Below are positions 45,117 to 53,886 of a stretch of DNA of 64,000 nt, piece by piece. The stretch comes from Bacilli bacterium (lineage in GTDB: Bacteria > Bacillota_I > Bacilli_A > JAJDGJ01), in NCBI GenBank assembly GCA_031272545.1, contig JAISTP010000024.1, positions 43,054-107,053 on the forward strand, in the 5' to 3' direction. The position numbers and the translations under genes are program-made. A model generated the notes under the pieces. That model had not been told where the DNA came from, searched no databases, and saw only the letters and a program-made list of their open reading frames with translations. Each line of letters begins with the position of its first letter. Position 1 is the first letter of the stretch.

Positions 45117-46258
45117 TACTCATCACCTCCAACATTATTCTTATTCTCTTTTAGAAATTTCTTATCTTTTCTTTTCTTTTGAAAACGATCAATATATTTT
45201 TCATAAAGCATTGGAATAGCATAGAAGAAAATAATTAAAGCTGAAATGATAACAGCTATCTCTCTTGGGATTCCAACAGCTTGTAATAAAGGTTGAGAAA
45301 CTTGTAAAATACTAAATAATCCACCAGCTAATAAAATACCAAAAGCAGAATTAGCGCCAACTAATGCCACTGCAATTCCATTATAACCATATTCTTCAAA
45401 AGCTTGTAATACGCGGCCTGTTTGAAAAATGCCAAGAACTAAAGCAGCACCTGCTAAACCTGCAAATACTCCAGAAATTCCCATCGACATTGCGACACCA
45501 CGTTTAACTTTCATTCCCGCATATTCCGCTGCATGTTTATTATGACCTATAGCTTTTAATTGATAGCCAAAAGTTGTCTTATTAATGATAAACCAATAGG
45601 CAATTAAAGCAACAATAACAATTAATATAGACCAATTTAATCGTGAACCACCACTAATACTAGCAAGAAAATCACTTGATAAACTAGCTGTTTCTTTAAT
45701 AGGTGGTGTTTTTTGTGATGCATATCCTGGTTGTATAGTAAAAATCATGTTAGCTAAATAAAGACAAACATAATTAAGCATAATACATGTTACAACTTCA
45801 TGAACATCAAATTTAGCTTTTAAATAGCCAGGAATAAAGCCTGTAATAAATCCAGCAATTCCAGCTGCTACAATACAAACAAAGGCATGTATTCCTACAG
45901 GTAAATTTAAATATAAACCACAAAGAGTTGCGGCCACACTACCCATCATTAATTGACCTTCTGAACCAATATTAAAAAGTCCTGTTTTCCATGCAAATCC
46001 AACTGAAAGTCCAGTTAAAATTAAAGGAATAGCTGCTACAATAAATTCACCAATATAACGAGGATTAAACATTTCTCTACCTGATAAATCAATACCAGTA
46101 AAAGATTTAAACATTGGAACTAAAATTTCTTGTGGCATATAAGTATGGATACCACCACCTTTAGTATTAATTCCTAATATCATCGCAAATATAATAGCTA
46201 CAACAAAGCCAAGGGCAATAGCGATAATTGCTGAAAGTAATTTTTTATTATTTAACAT
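45116..46258 (-). CDS. Nucleoside-type ABC importer, permease 1
   Basis: 380 residues, YufP/NupP type, larger because of an N-terminal extension. F-K-T-G-L-F-N-I-G-type motif (W-K-T-G-L-F-N-I-G-S-E-G-Q), H-E-V-V-T-C-I-M-L-N-Y, and Q-L-K-A-I-G-H-N-K-H-A-A-E-Y-A-G-M. The start is ATG 46258 with GGAGGT 8 bases upstream, inside the 3' end of the ATPase gene. Forms the heterodimeric membrane channel with the second permease. Confidence 0.9.
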   Translation of the reverse strand: MLNNKKLLSAIIAIALGFVVAIIFAMILGINTKGGGIHTYMPQEILVPMFKSFTGIDLSGREMFNPRYIGEFIVAAIPLILTGLSVGFAWKTGLFNIGSEGQLMMGSVAATLCGLYLNLPVGIHAFVCIVAAGIAGFITGFIPGYLKAKFDVHEVVTCIMLNYVCLYLANMIFTIQPGYASQKTPPIKETASLSSDFLASISGGSRLNWSILIVIVALIAYWFIINKTTFGYQLKAIGHNKHAAEYAGMKVKRGVAMSMGISGVFAGLAGAALVLGIFQTGRVLQAFEEYGYNGIAVALVGANSAFGILLAGGLFSILQVSQPLLQAVGIPREIAVIISALIIFFYAIPMLYEKYIDRFQKKRKDKKFLKENKNNVGGDE

Positions 46259-47786
46259 CAACAATTACCTCCATTTCTTTGTCATAACCAACCATCATTA
46301 ATCCTAATTCTTGTTCATTAGTATTTTTAGGATTAACTTCTCCCATGATTTTTCCTTCAAACATAACTGCGATACGATCAGATAAATCAAGTATTTCTTC
46401 TAATTCTAATGAAACTAATAATATCGCTTTATCTTTATCTCTTTCTTCAATTATTTGTCTATGAATATATTCAATAGCTCCCACATCAAGACCACGAGTT
46501 GGTTGAACAATCAATAATAAATCTGGAGATAAATCAATTTCACGAGCTACGATTACTTTTTGTTGGTTACCACCACTCATCGTACGAACAATAGTACTGC
46601 TACCTTGTGATGATCTAATATCAAATTCATCAATTAAACGATTACATAATTCATTAATAGCTTGTTCTTGAATAACACCATTCTTTTTGTAAGGACGATG
46701 ATTGTAAGAATGTAACACCATATTTTCAGCCATACTAAAATCTAAAACTAATCCATGTTTATGACGATCTTCTGGAATATGGCCCATACCATCTTCATAA
46801 CGAGCTTTGATTGAAGCATAACTAATATCTTTACCTTTTAATAGAATCTTACCTTCACTAATTTTTTTTAATCCTGTTAATCCATAAATTAAATCAGTTT
46901 GACCATTACCTTCTATTCCTGCTAAACCAAATATCTCCCCTCTTCTTACTTCAAAAGAAACATTATCAACAACCTTAATCTTTTTATCATTAATCATTGA
47001 TAAATTCTCAACTTTTAAGATAATTTCACCAGGTTCTTTATCTTCTTTATCTACTTTAAAATCAACTTCACGACCTACCATCATATTAGCCATTACATTT
47101 GTTTCTGTATTAGCTACATCAACTGTCCCTTCATATTTACCACGTCTTAAAATAGTACAACGATCAGCTACCATTTTTATTTCTTTTAATTTATGAGTAA
47201 TTAAAATAATAGACTTTCCTTCTTTAGTTAACTTCTTCATTATTTTCATTAACTCATCTATTTCTTGTGGCGTTAAAACAGCAGTTGGCTCATCAAAAAT
47301 CAAAATATCATTATCACGATATAACATTTTTAATATTTCAACACGTTGTTGCATCCCAACACTTATATTTTCAACTTTAGCATCCACATCAACATTTAAA
47401 TGATATTGTTCACTAAGTTGTAAAATTTTCTTTCTAGCACTATCTAAATCTAATTTTAAACCTTTAACAGGCTCATATCCTAAAATTATATTTTCTACAA
47501 CGCTAAAATCTTCTACCAATTTAAAATGCTGATGAACCATTCCAATACCTAAATCATTAGCTTTGTTAGGCCCATTAATTATTACTTCTTTACCATTAAC
47601 TTTAATTGTTCCACTTTCAGGTTGATATAAACCAAATAAAACACTCATTAAAGTAGATTTCCCAGCTCCATTTTCACCTAGTAAAGCATGAATCTCTTGT
47701 TTTTTTAATGTAAAAGTAACATTATCAACTGCTTTAATGCCTGGAAATTCTTTTGTTATATTAATCATTTCTATTGCATTTTCCAT
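46248..47786 (-). CDS. Nucleoside-type ABC importer, double ATPase subunit
   Basis: 512 residues with two ABC cassettes. Cassette 1: G-E-N-G-A-G-K-S-T, N-I-S-V-G-M-Q-Q-R, I-L-I-F-D-E-P-T-A. Cassette 2 has the usual degenerate P-loop G-L-A-G-I-E-G-N-G-Q and signature M-S-G-G-N-Q-Q-K. It matches YufO/NupO and RbsA-like proteins. CAAGGAGATAGCTA precedes the ATG, with TATAAT about 45 bases further upstream. First gene of the importer operon. The substrate-binding BMP lipoprotein usually encoded in front is absent from this window. Confidence 0.92.
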   Translation of the reverse strand: MENAIEMINITKEFPGIKAVDNVTFTLKKQEIHALLGENGAGKSTLMSVLFGLYQPESGTIKVNGKEVIINGPNKANDLGIGMVHQHFKLVEDFSVVENIILGYEPVKGLKLDLDSARKKILQLSEQYHLNVDVDAKVENISVGMQQRVEILKMLYRDNDILIFDEPTAVLTPQEIDELMKIMKKLTKEGKSIILITHKLKEIKMVADRCTILRRGKYEGTVDVANTETNVMANMMVGREVDFKVDKEDKEPGEIILKVENLSMINDKKIKVVDNVSFEVRRGEIFGLAGIEGNGQTDLIYGLTGLKKISEGKILLKGKDISYASIKARYEDGMGHIPEDRHKHGLVLDFSMAENMVLHSYNHRPYKKNGVIQEQAINELCNRLIDEFDIRSSQGSSTIVRTMSGGNQQKVIVAREIDLSPDLLLIVQPTRGLDVGAIEYIHRQIIEERDKDKAILLVSLELEEILDLSDRIAVMFEGKIMGEVNPKNTNEQELGLMMVGYDKEMEVIVDVK

Positions 47787-47969
47787 TAGCTATCTCCTTG
47801 TTTAGTATACACTGTACAATTATAACATAATAACAATATTTAATAATAGGTACTAGTTATTCCAAATAATTTAATAATTTATATAAGTATTGGCATTACT
47901 ATAAAATAGTACTTTTTTAGTTAAATGTGTTTTTAAACTTGGAAAAAAAGATTACTATGTTAGTATCAT

Positions 47970-48031
47970 AATGTAAATGGGCATAGCTATAGGCTATTGC
48001 CAACTAGAGCCTTGCGTAGGCTCTTTTATTA
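47970..48031 (+). ncRNA. Candidate two-hairpin small RNA
   Basis: On the plus strand, after TTGGAA (47939) and TATCAT (47964), a stretch of unusually high G+C folds into GGCATAGC-loop-GCTATTGCC (one bulged base). A terminator AGAGCC-TTGCGTA-GGCTCT followed by TTTTATT completes it. It has no open frame and lies between two minus-strand genes. Layout resembles the candidate at 17461. Spacing of the promoter boxes (19 bases) is long. No known family recognised. Confidence 0.42.
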
Positions 48032-48270
48032 TTCTTTACTTAAGTAATTAATCAATATTTGATATTTATCTTTTTCTTCTTTTTTTCTAAACATTTTATT
48101 TTTAATATCTTGAAACAAATTAAAATTTCTAAACTATTATTATGATACACATAATTTCTAAGACTATTAATCTTAAATAAAGCATACTCAAAAGCATTAT
48201 TCTTATTAGACTTTAAATAATCCACTTATTCATCAATAGTTTTAGGCGTTTTCCAATTAAACGAAGACAT
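48029..48270 (-). pseudogene. Decayed small gene
   Basis: Reading from ATG 48270 gives MSSFNWKTPKTIDE, an in-frame TAA, then VDYLKSNKNNAFEYALFKIN and S-L-R-N-Y-V-Y-H-N-N-S. A shift of frame then leads to FNLFQDIKNKMFRKKEEKDK, ending at 48029. Two lesions in about 80 codons with otherwise protein-like composition suggest a dead gene. No family recognised. The rest of the 520-bp gap holds the RNA candidate at 47970 and the importer promoter. Confidence 0.45.
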
Positions 48271-48308
48271 TAAAACGCCTCTTTTTTTAATAGTTTTTAT
48301 AGCAAATA

Positions 48309-48872
48309 TTAATCATTTTTAACAATTATATCACTACTATCCTTAACATGATATTTTTCAAAATACATATTCTCTTTAATTAACCAATCATTAATAAACA
48401 TATCATATAATTGTATTGATCTATTTTTTAATCTTTTTAATTGTTCTTCTTTACTAACATCTACATATATTTTTAAATCATATAGATTAATAATTTTTGG
48501 ATTAAAAGCATATACTCCTTCAATTATTGTTAATTTATTTATTTTAACTAAATCACTTTTAATTAATTTTTTACTATGACAATTATAAATATAATAATAA
48601 AAGTCATTATGCTTTATTAAATTATTAACTACTTCTTTAATAAATCTTTCTATATCAAAGAAATAACCTATTTTATTTAGTCTCTCTTTTGTTCTTTGAT
48701 TATCTTGCAAGAAAAAATAATCAATACTAATAATATTAGCTTGAAAATGGGTTGCTAAAAAATGGGCTAGAGAAGACTTACCAGCTCCACTAGGTCCATC
48801 TATACCAATAATTATATTATCTTTAGTTAAAAGTAATTCATCTATCTTATTAATAATCTTATCTATTTTCAA
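48309..48872 (-). CDS. Uridine-kinase-like P-loop kinase
   Basis: 187 residues. I-G-I-D-G-P-S-G-A-G-K-S-S-L-A is a kinase P-loop. D-Y-F-F-L-Q-D-N and E-G-V-Y-A-F-N-P fit the uridine kinase / phosphoribulokinase-like fold, and L-K-R-L-K-N-R-S the lid region. Start is TTG 48872, overlapping the 3' end of the oxidoreductase gene by 14 bases; GGAG is 12 bases upstream, slightly far. A role in nucleoside or sugar phosphorylation is plausible beside the nucleoside importer but is unproven. Confidence 0.72.
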   Translation of the reverse strand: MKIDKIINKIDELLLTKDNIIIGIDGPSGAGKSSLAHFLATHFQANIISIDYFFLQDNQRTKERLNKIGYFFDIERFIKEVVNNLIKHNDFYYYIYNCHSKKLIKSDLVKINKLTIIEGVYAFNPKIINLYDLKIYVDVSKEEQLKRLKNRSIQLYDMFINDWLIKENMYFEKYHVKDSSDIIVKND

Positions 48873-49974
48873 AGACTTTAGCCACTCCTTTTAAATGATT
48901 AATTATTGATAAGTGTTGCGGACATATATTTTCACATGCTTTACATTCAATACAAGCACTAGCTTTATTTCCTTCTTCACTTAAAGCATCATAATAATGA
49001 AACATAGCTGGTGCTAAAGAATAGATATGTTGGTTATTATACAAAGCAAAAAACTCAGGTATATTAATATGTTGAGGACAACCATCTATACAATAACGAC
49101 ATGAAGTACAAGCAACTAATACTTTATCTTCAATAATTTTTACAACTTTTTTAATTAGCTCTTGTTCTTTATTATTTAATTTAATTAGATGATCAAAGGT
49201 ATTAATATTATCAATAATTTGTTCATAATTAGACATTCCACTTAATATCATCATTACATTATCTAAACTAGCTACATATCTAAAAGCCCAATTTGCTAGT
49301 GATGCATTAGGCTTTTCATTTTTTAATAAAGTTTCTGCTTCAATTGGTAATTTAGATAATGCACCACCTTTAACAGGCTCCATAACAATAACAGGAATGT
49401 GGTATTTACAAGCAACTTCATAACATTTTCTTGATTCAATAGCATCATTATCCCAATCCGCATAATTAATTTGTAATTGAACAAAATCAATTTCTGGATG
49501 ATCTGCTAAAATTCTTTGTAATGTTTGAGCATTATCATGAAATGAAAAACCTACTTTTTTAGCAAGTCCTTTTTTCTTAATCTCTTGTAAGAAATTAAAA
49601 CCATCTTTTTTAACTAAATAATTATCATATCTTAAAGCATTTAAACTGTGTAATAAATAATAATCAAAATAAGATAATCCTGTTTTATCTAATTGTTCTT
49701 CAAATATTCTTTGATAATCAGCAAATTCTTTTACCATAAAAACAGGCATCTTAGTCGCTACAGTAAATGTATTACGATCATGTCTATTTACTAAACATTC
49801 TTTAACTATTTTTTCTGAGAAACCTTCATGATAAATATAAGCTGTATCAAAATATGTATAACCACTTTCAATAAATTTATCAACACATTTATTTACTAAA
49901 TCAATATCTATTTTAGTAAAATCATTATTGTTTAATAAAGGTAATCTCATTAACCCAAAACCTAATTTTTTCAT
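48859..49974 (-). CDS. Aldo/keto reductase with C-terminal ferredoxin domain
   Basis: 371 residues. The AKR barrel (1-280) has the catalytic tetrad Asp/Tyr/Lys/His in F-D-T-A-Y-I-Y-H-E-G, A-T-K-M-P and Y-Y-L-L-H-S-L. The C-terminal 4Fe-4S part has C-T-S-C-R-Y-C-I-D-G-C-P and C-I-E-C-K-A-C-E-N-I-C-P, i.e. two clusters. This architecture is widespread in anaerobes, with ferredoxin-linked redox inferred. Transcribed ahead of the kinase gene. Substrate unknown. Confidence 0.9.
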   Translation of the reverse strand: MKKLGFGLMRLPLLNNNDFTKIDIDLVNKCVDKFIESGYTYFDTAYIYHEGFSEKIVKECLVNRHDRNTFTVATKMPVFMVKEFADYQRIFEEQLDKTGLSYFDYYLLHSLNALRYDNYLVKKDGFNFLQEIKKKGLAKKVGFSFHDNAQTLQRILADHPEIDFVQLQINYADWDNDAIESRKCYEVACKYHIPVIVMEPVKGGALSKLPIEAETLLKNEKPNASLANWAFRYVASLDNVMMILSGMSNYEQIIDNINTFDHLIKLNNKEQELIKKVVKIIEDKVLVACTSCRYCIDGCPQHINIPEFFALYNNQHIYSLAPAMFHYYDALSEEGNKASACIECKACENICPQHLSIINHLKGVAKVFENR

Positions 49975-50079
49975 AATTACACCCTCTTTAACATATTATA
50001 TCACTTTATGTATTATTAATAATATCTATTGAAATGAAAATTAACTAAGTATATAGTATTATTATTAAGGAGGATAATT

Positions 50080-50313
50080 ATGAGTGAAAAAAATTTAATT
50101 AAAAATGGTTATCGTAAATATTCAGGAGATGATATTGACATTTATTTCAATATTGATGTTTGTCAACATAGTGGTAATTGTACTCATTCAAATAATGAAG
50201 TTTTTAATGTTAAAAGAAAACCATGGATTATCGCTAATAATGGCAAAAAAGATGAAATATGTCAAATCATTGATAAGTGTCCCAGTGGTGCTTTGAAGTA
50301 TATTAAGAAGTAA
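50080..50313 (+). CDS. YjdI-type (4Fe-4S) mono-cluster protein
   Basis: 77 residues. D-V-C-Q-H-S-G-N-C-T-H and D-K-C-P-S-G-A-L match the YjdI/Fer4_19 family of small divergent ferredoxins. Three Cys are clear (C28, C34, C67), with C61 in D-E-I-C-Q as a possible fourth ligand. I-D-V-C-x-H-x-G-N-C near the N-terminus is diagnostic. AAGGAGGATAATT precedes the ATG. Divergent from the AKR-ferredoxin gene. Role unknown; electron transfer assumed. Confidence 0.85.
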   Translation: MSEKNLIKNGYRKYSGDDIDIYFNIDVCQHSGNCTHSNNEVFNVKRKPWIIANNGKKDEICQIIDKCPSGALKYIKK

Positions 50314-50329
50314 TAAGTTATTACTTCTT
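50305..50329 (+). terminator. Terminator of the YjdI-like gene
   Basis: AAGAAGTAATAA-G-TTATTACTTCTT followed by TTTTAAT; overlaps the last codons. Confidence 0.75.
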
Positions 50330-50334
50330 TTTTA

Positions 50335-50355
50335 ATATATATATATATATATATG
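50335..50355. repeat. (AT)n simple repeat
   Basis: About ten AT dinucleotides in a row immediately after the terminator. Likely slippage-prone; no function evident. Confidence 0.9.
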
Positions 50356-50476
50356 CATATTATTTATCATTATGAATTATCTTTAAATTTTTGTTAATAA
50401 ATACTATTTATCATTTACTTTTCTACTAATCTTTGTTAATGTTACAATATGAAAAATTTGTAAAGGGGCTTAAATA

Positions 50477-51409
50477 ATGATTGTAGAAATTAAAGGTTTA
50501 GTTAAGAAATATAAAGAACTTATAGCTGTTAATAACTTAGATTTAAATGTTAAAGAAAATGAAATACTTGGTTTATTAGGACCTAATGGTAGTGGTAAAT
50601 CTACTACTATTAATTGTATTTTATCTTTATTAAAATATGATGAAGGTAAAATAACTATCTTTAATCAAAAGATGAGTCCAACAGCATATGATATCAAAAG
50701 AAAAATTGGTTTAGTTCCCCAAGAAGTAAGTGTTGTTGAAGATTTAAATGTCTATGAAAATATTGATTATTTTTGTGGATTATATATTCAAGACAAGAAA
50801 TTAAAAAAACAATATGTTGAAGAAGCAATAGAGTTTGTTGGTTTGGAAGATTATAAAAAGTTTCTTCCTAAAAAATTAAGTGGTGGTTTATTAAGAAGAT
50901 TAAATATTGCATGTGGTATAGCCCATAAACCTGAATTAATTTTCTTTGATGAACCAACAGTGGCCGTTGATCCTCAATCAAGAAATAATATCTTAGAAGG
51001 TATTAAAAAATTACGTGATAATGGAGCAACTATTGTTTATACTTCTCATTATATGGAAGAAGTAGAACAGCTTTGTGATTATATTATTATTCTTGATAAA
51101 GGAGAAATAATTGCTCAAGGTAATGTCGAACAATTAAAAGATATGGTTAGTGAATATGAAAAGATATCTTTTGAAATTTATAATTTAGATAATAATATTA
51201 TTGAAGAACTTAAATATTTTAGAAATGTTAATGATATTAAGTATCATGATAATCTTTTAGCAGTTAAATTTTATAAAGCTGAACATAATTTACAAAATAT
51301 TCTAACTTATTTTAAAAATATACAAATTAATCCTAATAAAATCATTAGTGAACAACCTACTCTTAATGATGTATTTTTAAAATTAACAGGAAAAGAATTG
51401 AGGGATTAA
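50477..51409 (+). CDS. ABC exporter ATPase (DrrA/YhaQ-like)
   Basis: 310 residues. G-P-N-G-S-G-K-S-T Walker A, signature K-L-S-G-G-L-L-R-R-L, Walker B L-I-F-F-D-E-P-T-V-A-V-D-P, and a C-terminal extension of about 90 residues typical of drug/peptide exporters of the DrrA type. The signature has L-L-R-R in place of the common M-x-R-R/Q-Q-R. GTAAAGGGGCTTAAATA precedes the ATG. First of three genes with two permeases. Confidence 0.9.
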   Translation: MIVEIKGLVKKYKELIAVNNLDLNVKENEILGLLGPNGSGKSTTINCILSLLKYDEGKITIFNQKMSPTAYDIKRKIGLVPQEVSVVEDLNVYENIDYFCGLYIQDKKLKKQYVEEAIEFVGLEDYKKFLPKKLSGGLLRRLNIACGIAHKPELIFFDEPTVAVDPQSRNNILEGIKKLRDNGATIVYTSHYMEEVEQLCDYIIILDKGEIIAQGNVEQLKDMVSEYEKISFEIYNLDNNIIEELKYFRNVNDIKYHDNLLAVKFYKAEHNLQNILTYFKNIQINPNKIISEQPTLNDVFLKLTGKELRD

Positions 51410-51410
51410 A

Positions 51411-52544
51411 ATGAGAGATTTCTTTAAATATCGTTTTAAAAGTATGATTAGAAGTAAATCATTATTATTTTGGTGCTTTGCTTTTCCAATAATTCTAGTA
51501 ACTTTTTTTCATTTAGCCTTTTCTAATATTAAAACACAAGATAGTATAGAACCTTTTAAAGTTGGAATGGTTACTAAACAAAAAAATAATAATTTAGTTA
51601 GTGTCATTAATGAAGTTAAAATTAATGATGAAAATTTATTTAAATTATCTTTTTATGATAATAAAGATGATGGTGAAAAAGAATTACAAAAGAAAGAGAT
51701 TGCTGGTTTAATTATTTTTAATAGTGAAACTGATTTTAGCTTAGAAGTTAATCAAAATAGTCAAAATCAAATTATTCTACAAGAATTTTTAAATAATTAT
51801 CATCAAAAAATTAATCTTATTACTGATGTAGCTAAACAAAATCATCAATTACTAACTGATAGTAATTGGATTAATAATAATATTAGTACGCAAACAAATC
51901 ATATTACTTCTTTACAAATAAATGATAAAGTTAATAATCAATTAATAGTATCTTTTTATTCAGTAATTGCTATGGCTGCTTTATATGGAGCTTTTATATC
52001 AACACATAATATTGATTCAATTCAAGGTAATTTAAAAGGAGCTCGTTTAAGTATATCTCCTTTTAAGAAATCACATATTATTATAGCAAATATGAGTGTA
52101 TGTTTAATTATTAATTTCATGGCTATTATCGTTTTATTACTTTATATGAAATATGCAATAAATGTTGATTTATCAAATCAAACAATACCAGTATTAATTA
52201 TTGCATTAATTGGTAGTATATTTGCGACATCATTTGGTCATTTAATAGGTTGTGTTTTTAAAAAAGAAACTACTCGTTTAGTATTTGTCTTAGTTTTTAC
52301 TATGACTGGTTCTTTTTTAGCAGGTATGATGGCACCGCAAATAAATTATCTTATTAAAACTACTATTCCAATTTTATCTTATCTAAATCCTGTAGCTTTA
52401 ATTACTGATTGTTTTTATTATTTATATTACTATAATAGCTTTAGTATGGCATTACCTAATATTGCGATACTTGTTGTAATGAGTATTTTATGTTTAGTAT
52501 TTTCTATTATTGAGTTAAGGAGTGATAGCTATGAGTCTTTATAA
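51411..52544 (+). CDS. ABC-2 type exporter permease A
   Basis: 377 residues. An N-terminal span (about 18-38), a large extracytoplasmic loop (about 45-180) and five to six C-terminal spans: the ABC2_membrane_3 pattern. M-R-D-F-F-K-Y-R-F-K-S-M-I-R-S-K at the start is typical. It starts 1 base after the ATPase stop; the ribosome site is GAATTGAGGGATTAAA. Pairs with the next permease. Substrate unknown (lipid, peptide or antibiotic). Confidence 0.87.
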   Translation: MRDFFKYRFKSMIRSKSLLFWCFAFPIILVTFFHLAFSNIKTQDSIEPFKVGMVTKQKNNNLVSVINEVKINDENLFKLSFYDNKDDGEKELQKKEIAGLIIFNSETDFSLEVNQNSQNQIILQEFLNNYHQKINLITDVAKQNHQLLTDSNWINNNISTQTNHITSLQINDKVNNQLIVSFYSVIAMAALYGAFISTHNIDSIQGNLKGARLSISPFKKSHIIIANMSVCLIINFMAIIVLLLYMKYAINVDLSNQTIPVLIIALIGSIFATSFGHLIGCVFKKETTRLVFVLVFTMTGSFLAGMMAPQINYLIKTTIPILSYLNPVALITDCFYYLYYYNSFSMALPNIAILVVMSILCLVFSIIELRSDSYESL

Positions 52545-53646
52545 AATTTATTTAAAATTAATTAAAAAGAATTTCTTTGCTATCTTTATCTACTTCTTTG
52601 TTAGTATTGGAATTAGTGTGGCAATCTTTCAAGCTACTAGTAATCAAAATCAATCATTTGATCTTAATGCAACTAAAAATACCAAAATAGGTTTAATAGT
52701 AAAGAGTACAAATACTAAAGATGATGGTTTAGTTTCTTATTTAAATGATATTTTTACAGTAGTAAATGCTAAAGAAAATACTATCAAAGATGATTTATTT
52801 TATAATGTTTATGATTATGTCTTAATAATTGATAATAATAAATATGATTCATATCAAGCACCTAATACTATTAATGCTTATTTAATCCAATCATATGTTA
52901 ATAATTATTTAAATACTTTTCATTCTTATGAAGAGGCTAAATTAGGATTAAGCCAAGAACAAATTAAAACTAAAACAATAGCTAATTTAAAAAATAATAT
53001 TACTATTGATAATGTCTCACAAGTTAAACAAAATCAAGCCCAATATTACTATAATATGTTTACCTATGGTATGTTAGCTTCTATTATTGTCGCAATAGGT
53101 ACTATAATGATTAACTTAAATAAAAGAAATATTTTTATTAGAACATCTATTTCTAGTATGAGTCTTAGAAAAAGAAACATTATCTTATTTAGTTGTCATC
53201 TTATTTTTGCAATATTAATTTATGCAATAGCAATGTTAATTAGCGTCCAATTATTTAGAGATATGGCCTTTACTAGTCAATTCTATCTTTATGCATTGAA
53301 TAGTTTAGTATTTACACTTACAATAGTTGGTTTTGGTTTTATGTTAAGTCAATTATTTGCTAAAAATGAAACACTTAGTGGTTTAGTAAATACTTTAAGT
53401 TTAGGATTATCTTTTCTATCCGGAGCTTTTATTCCACAAGCATATCTTAATAATAATTTATTAAATATTATGCATTTTTCATTTACAACTTGGTTTATTG
53501 AAAATAATGAGAAGATAAAGAATCTAGCTAACTTTAATTTATCTAGTATATCAATTGGTTTAATTGCTCAATTAATATCACTAATTATCTTTGTTATTAT
53601 AGGTTTATTATTATCAAAAAGAAAAGCTAATAATGCTATTTATTAA
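52531..53646 (+). CDS. ABC-2 type exporter permease B
   Basis: 371 residues with the same topology as permease A: N-terminal span, soluble loop to about 170, then six spans including S-G-L-V-N-T-L-S-L-G-L-S-F-L-S-G-A-F-I-P, the usual ABC-2 signature. ATG 52531 is chosen since AAGGAG lies 8 bases upstream inside permease A's last codons; a start at 52522 has no such site. The two permeases probably form a heterodimer. Confidence 0.87.
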   Translation: MSLYKIYLKLIKKNFFAIFIYFFVSIGISVAIFQATSNQNQSFDLNATKNTKIGLIVKSTNTKDDGLVSYLNDIFTVVNAKENTIKDDLFYNVYDYVLIIDNNKYDSYQAPNTINAYLIQSYVNNYLNTFHSYEEAKLGLSQEQIKTKTIANLKNNITIDNVSQVKQNQAQYYYNMFTYGMLASIIVAIGTIMINLNKRNIFIRTSISSMSLRKRNIILFSCHLIFAILIYAIAMLISVQLFRDMAFTSQFYLYALNSLVFTLTIVGFGFMLSQLFAKNETLSGLVNTLSLGLSFLSGAFIPQAYLNNNLLNIMHFSFTTWFIENNEKIKNLANFNLSSISIGLIAQLISLIIFVIIGLLLSKRKANNAIY

Positions 53647-53668
53647 TATTAAGTAAATTATTTATTTA

Positions 53669-53696
53669 AAAACACTACATTAAAATGTAGTGTTTT
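53669..53696. terminator. Terminator after the exporter operon
   Basis: AAAACACTACAT-TAAA-ATGTAGTGTTTT. It abuts the left 32-bp repeat. Before insertion of the abiF unit it may also have served the SGNH hydrolase gene from the other side. Confidence 0.85.
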
Positions 53697-53724
53697 TATT
53701 ATCCTATTATCTCTTTTACTTTTT
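53693..53724. repeat. Left copy of perfect 32-bp direct repeat bounding the abiF unit
   Basis: Begins TTTTTATTATCCTATTATCT and ends CTTTTACTTTTT; identical over 32 bases to 54731-54762, with the flanking bases different on both sides. It reproduces the last codons and stop region of the SGNH hydrolase gene, which is intact only at the right copy. Confidence 0.95.
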
Positions 53725-53795
53725 ATATATTTTAAAAAATTAATATTGTTTAATATATGTTTTATTAGTAATTTCTAATTTAGTATGATATAATA

Positions 53796-53886
53796 TGACC
53801 ATCCAGTGGTAGAAATACCGGAAAAATCCTCTATAAATGCTTAGATGGTTTTATTAGTCAGAATTTTTGTTCTGACTATTTTTTAT
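53796..53886 (+). ncRNA. Structured RNA paired with the AbiF-type gene (candidate abiF RNA)
   Basis: The plus strand has an extended -10 TGATATAAT (53786-53794), or alternatively TATGAT at 53784. A compact fold follows: outer stem ACCATC (53798-53803) with GATGGT (53844-53849), a GGTA-GAAA-TACC hairpin with GNRA loop (53808-53819), and a weak GGA/TCC hairpin (53820-53829). A terminator AGTCAGAA-TTTTTG-TTCTGACT (53856-53877) with a T-run ends it. It converges on the AbiF-type gene and overlaps its last codons. I recall a structured RNA motif named after abiF near such genes; a covariance match is not tested here. Confidence 0.62.

Noticed and set aside
50335..50355. Replication origin or DNA-unwinding element from the AT repeat
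   Set aside because: No DnaA boxes, dnaA or dnaN are nearby; a simple dinucleotide run after a terminator is sufficient explanation.
53796..53886. Type III toxin-antitoxin RNA with tandem repeats (ToxI-like)
   Set aside because: No tandem repeats of about 36 nt precede the gene; the RNA is single-copy, convergent, and the protein is HEPN/Abi_2, not ToxN-like.
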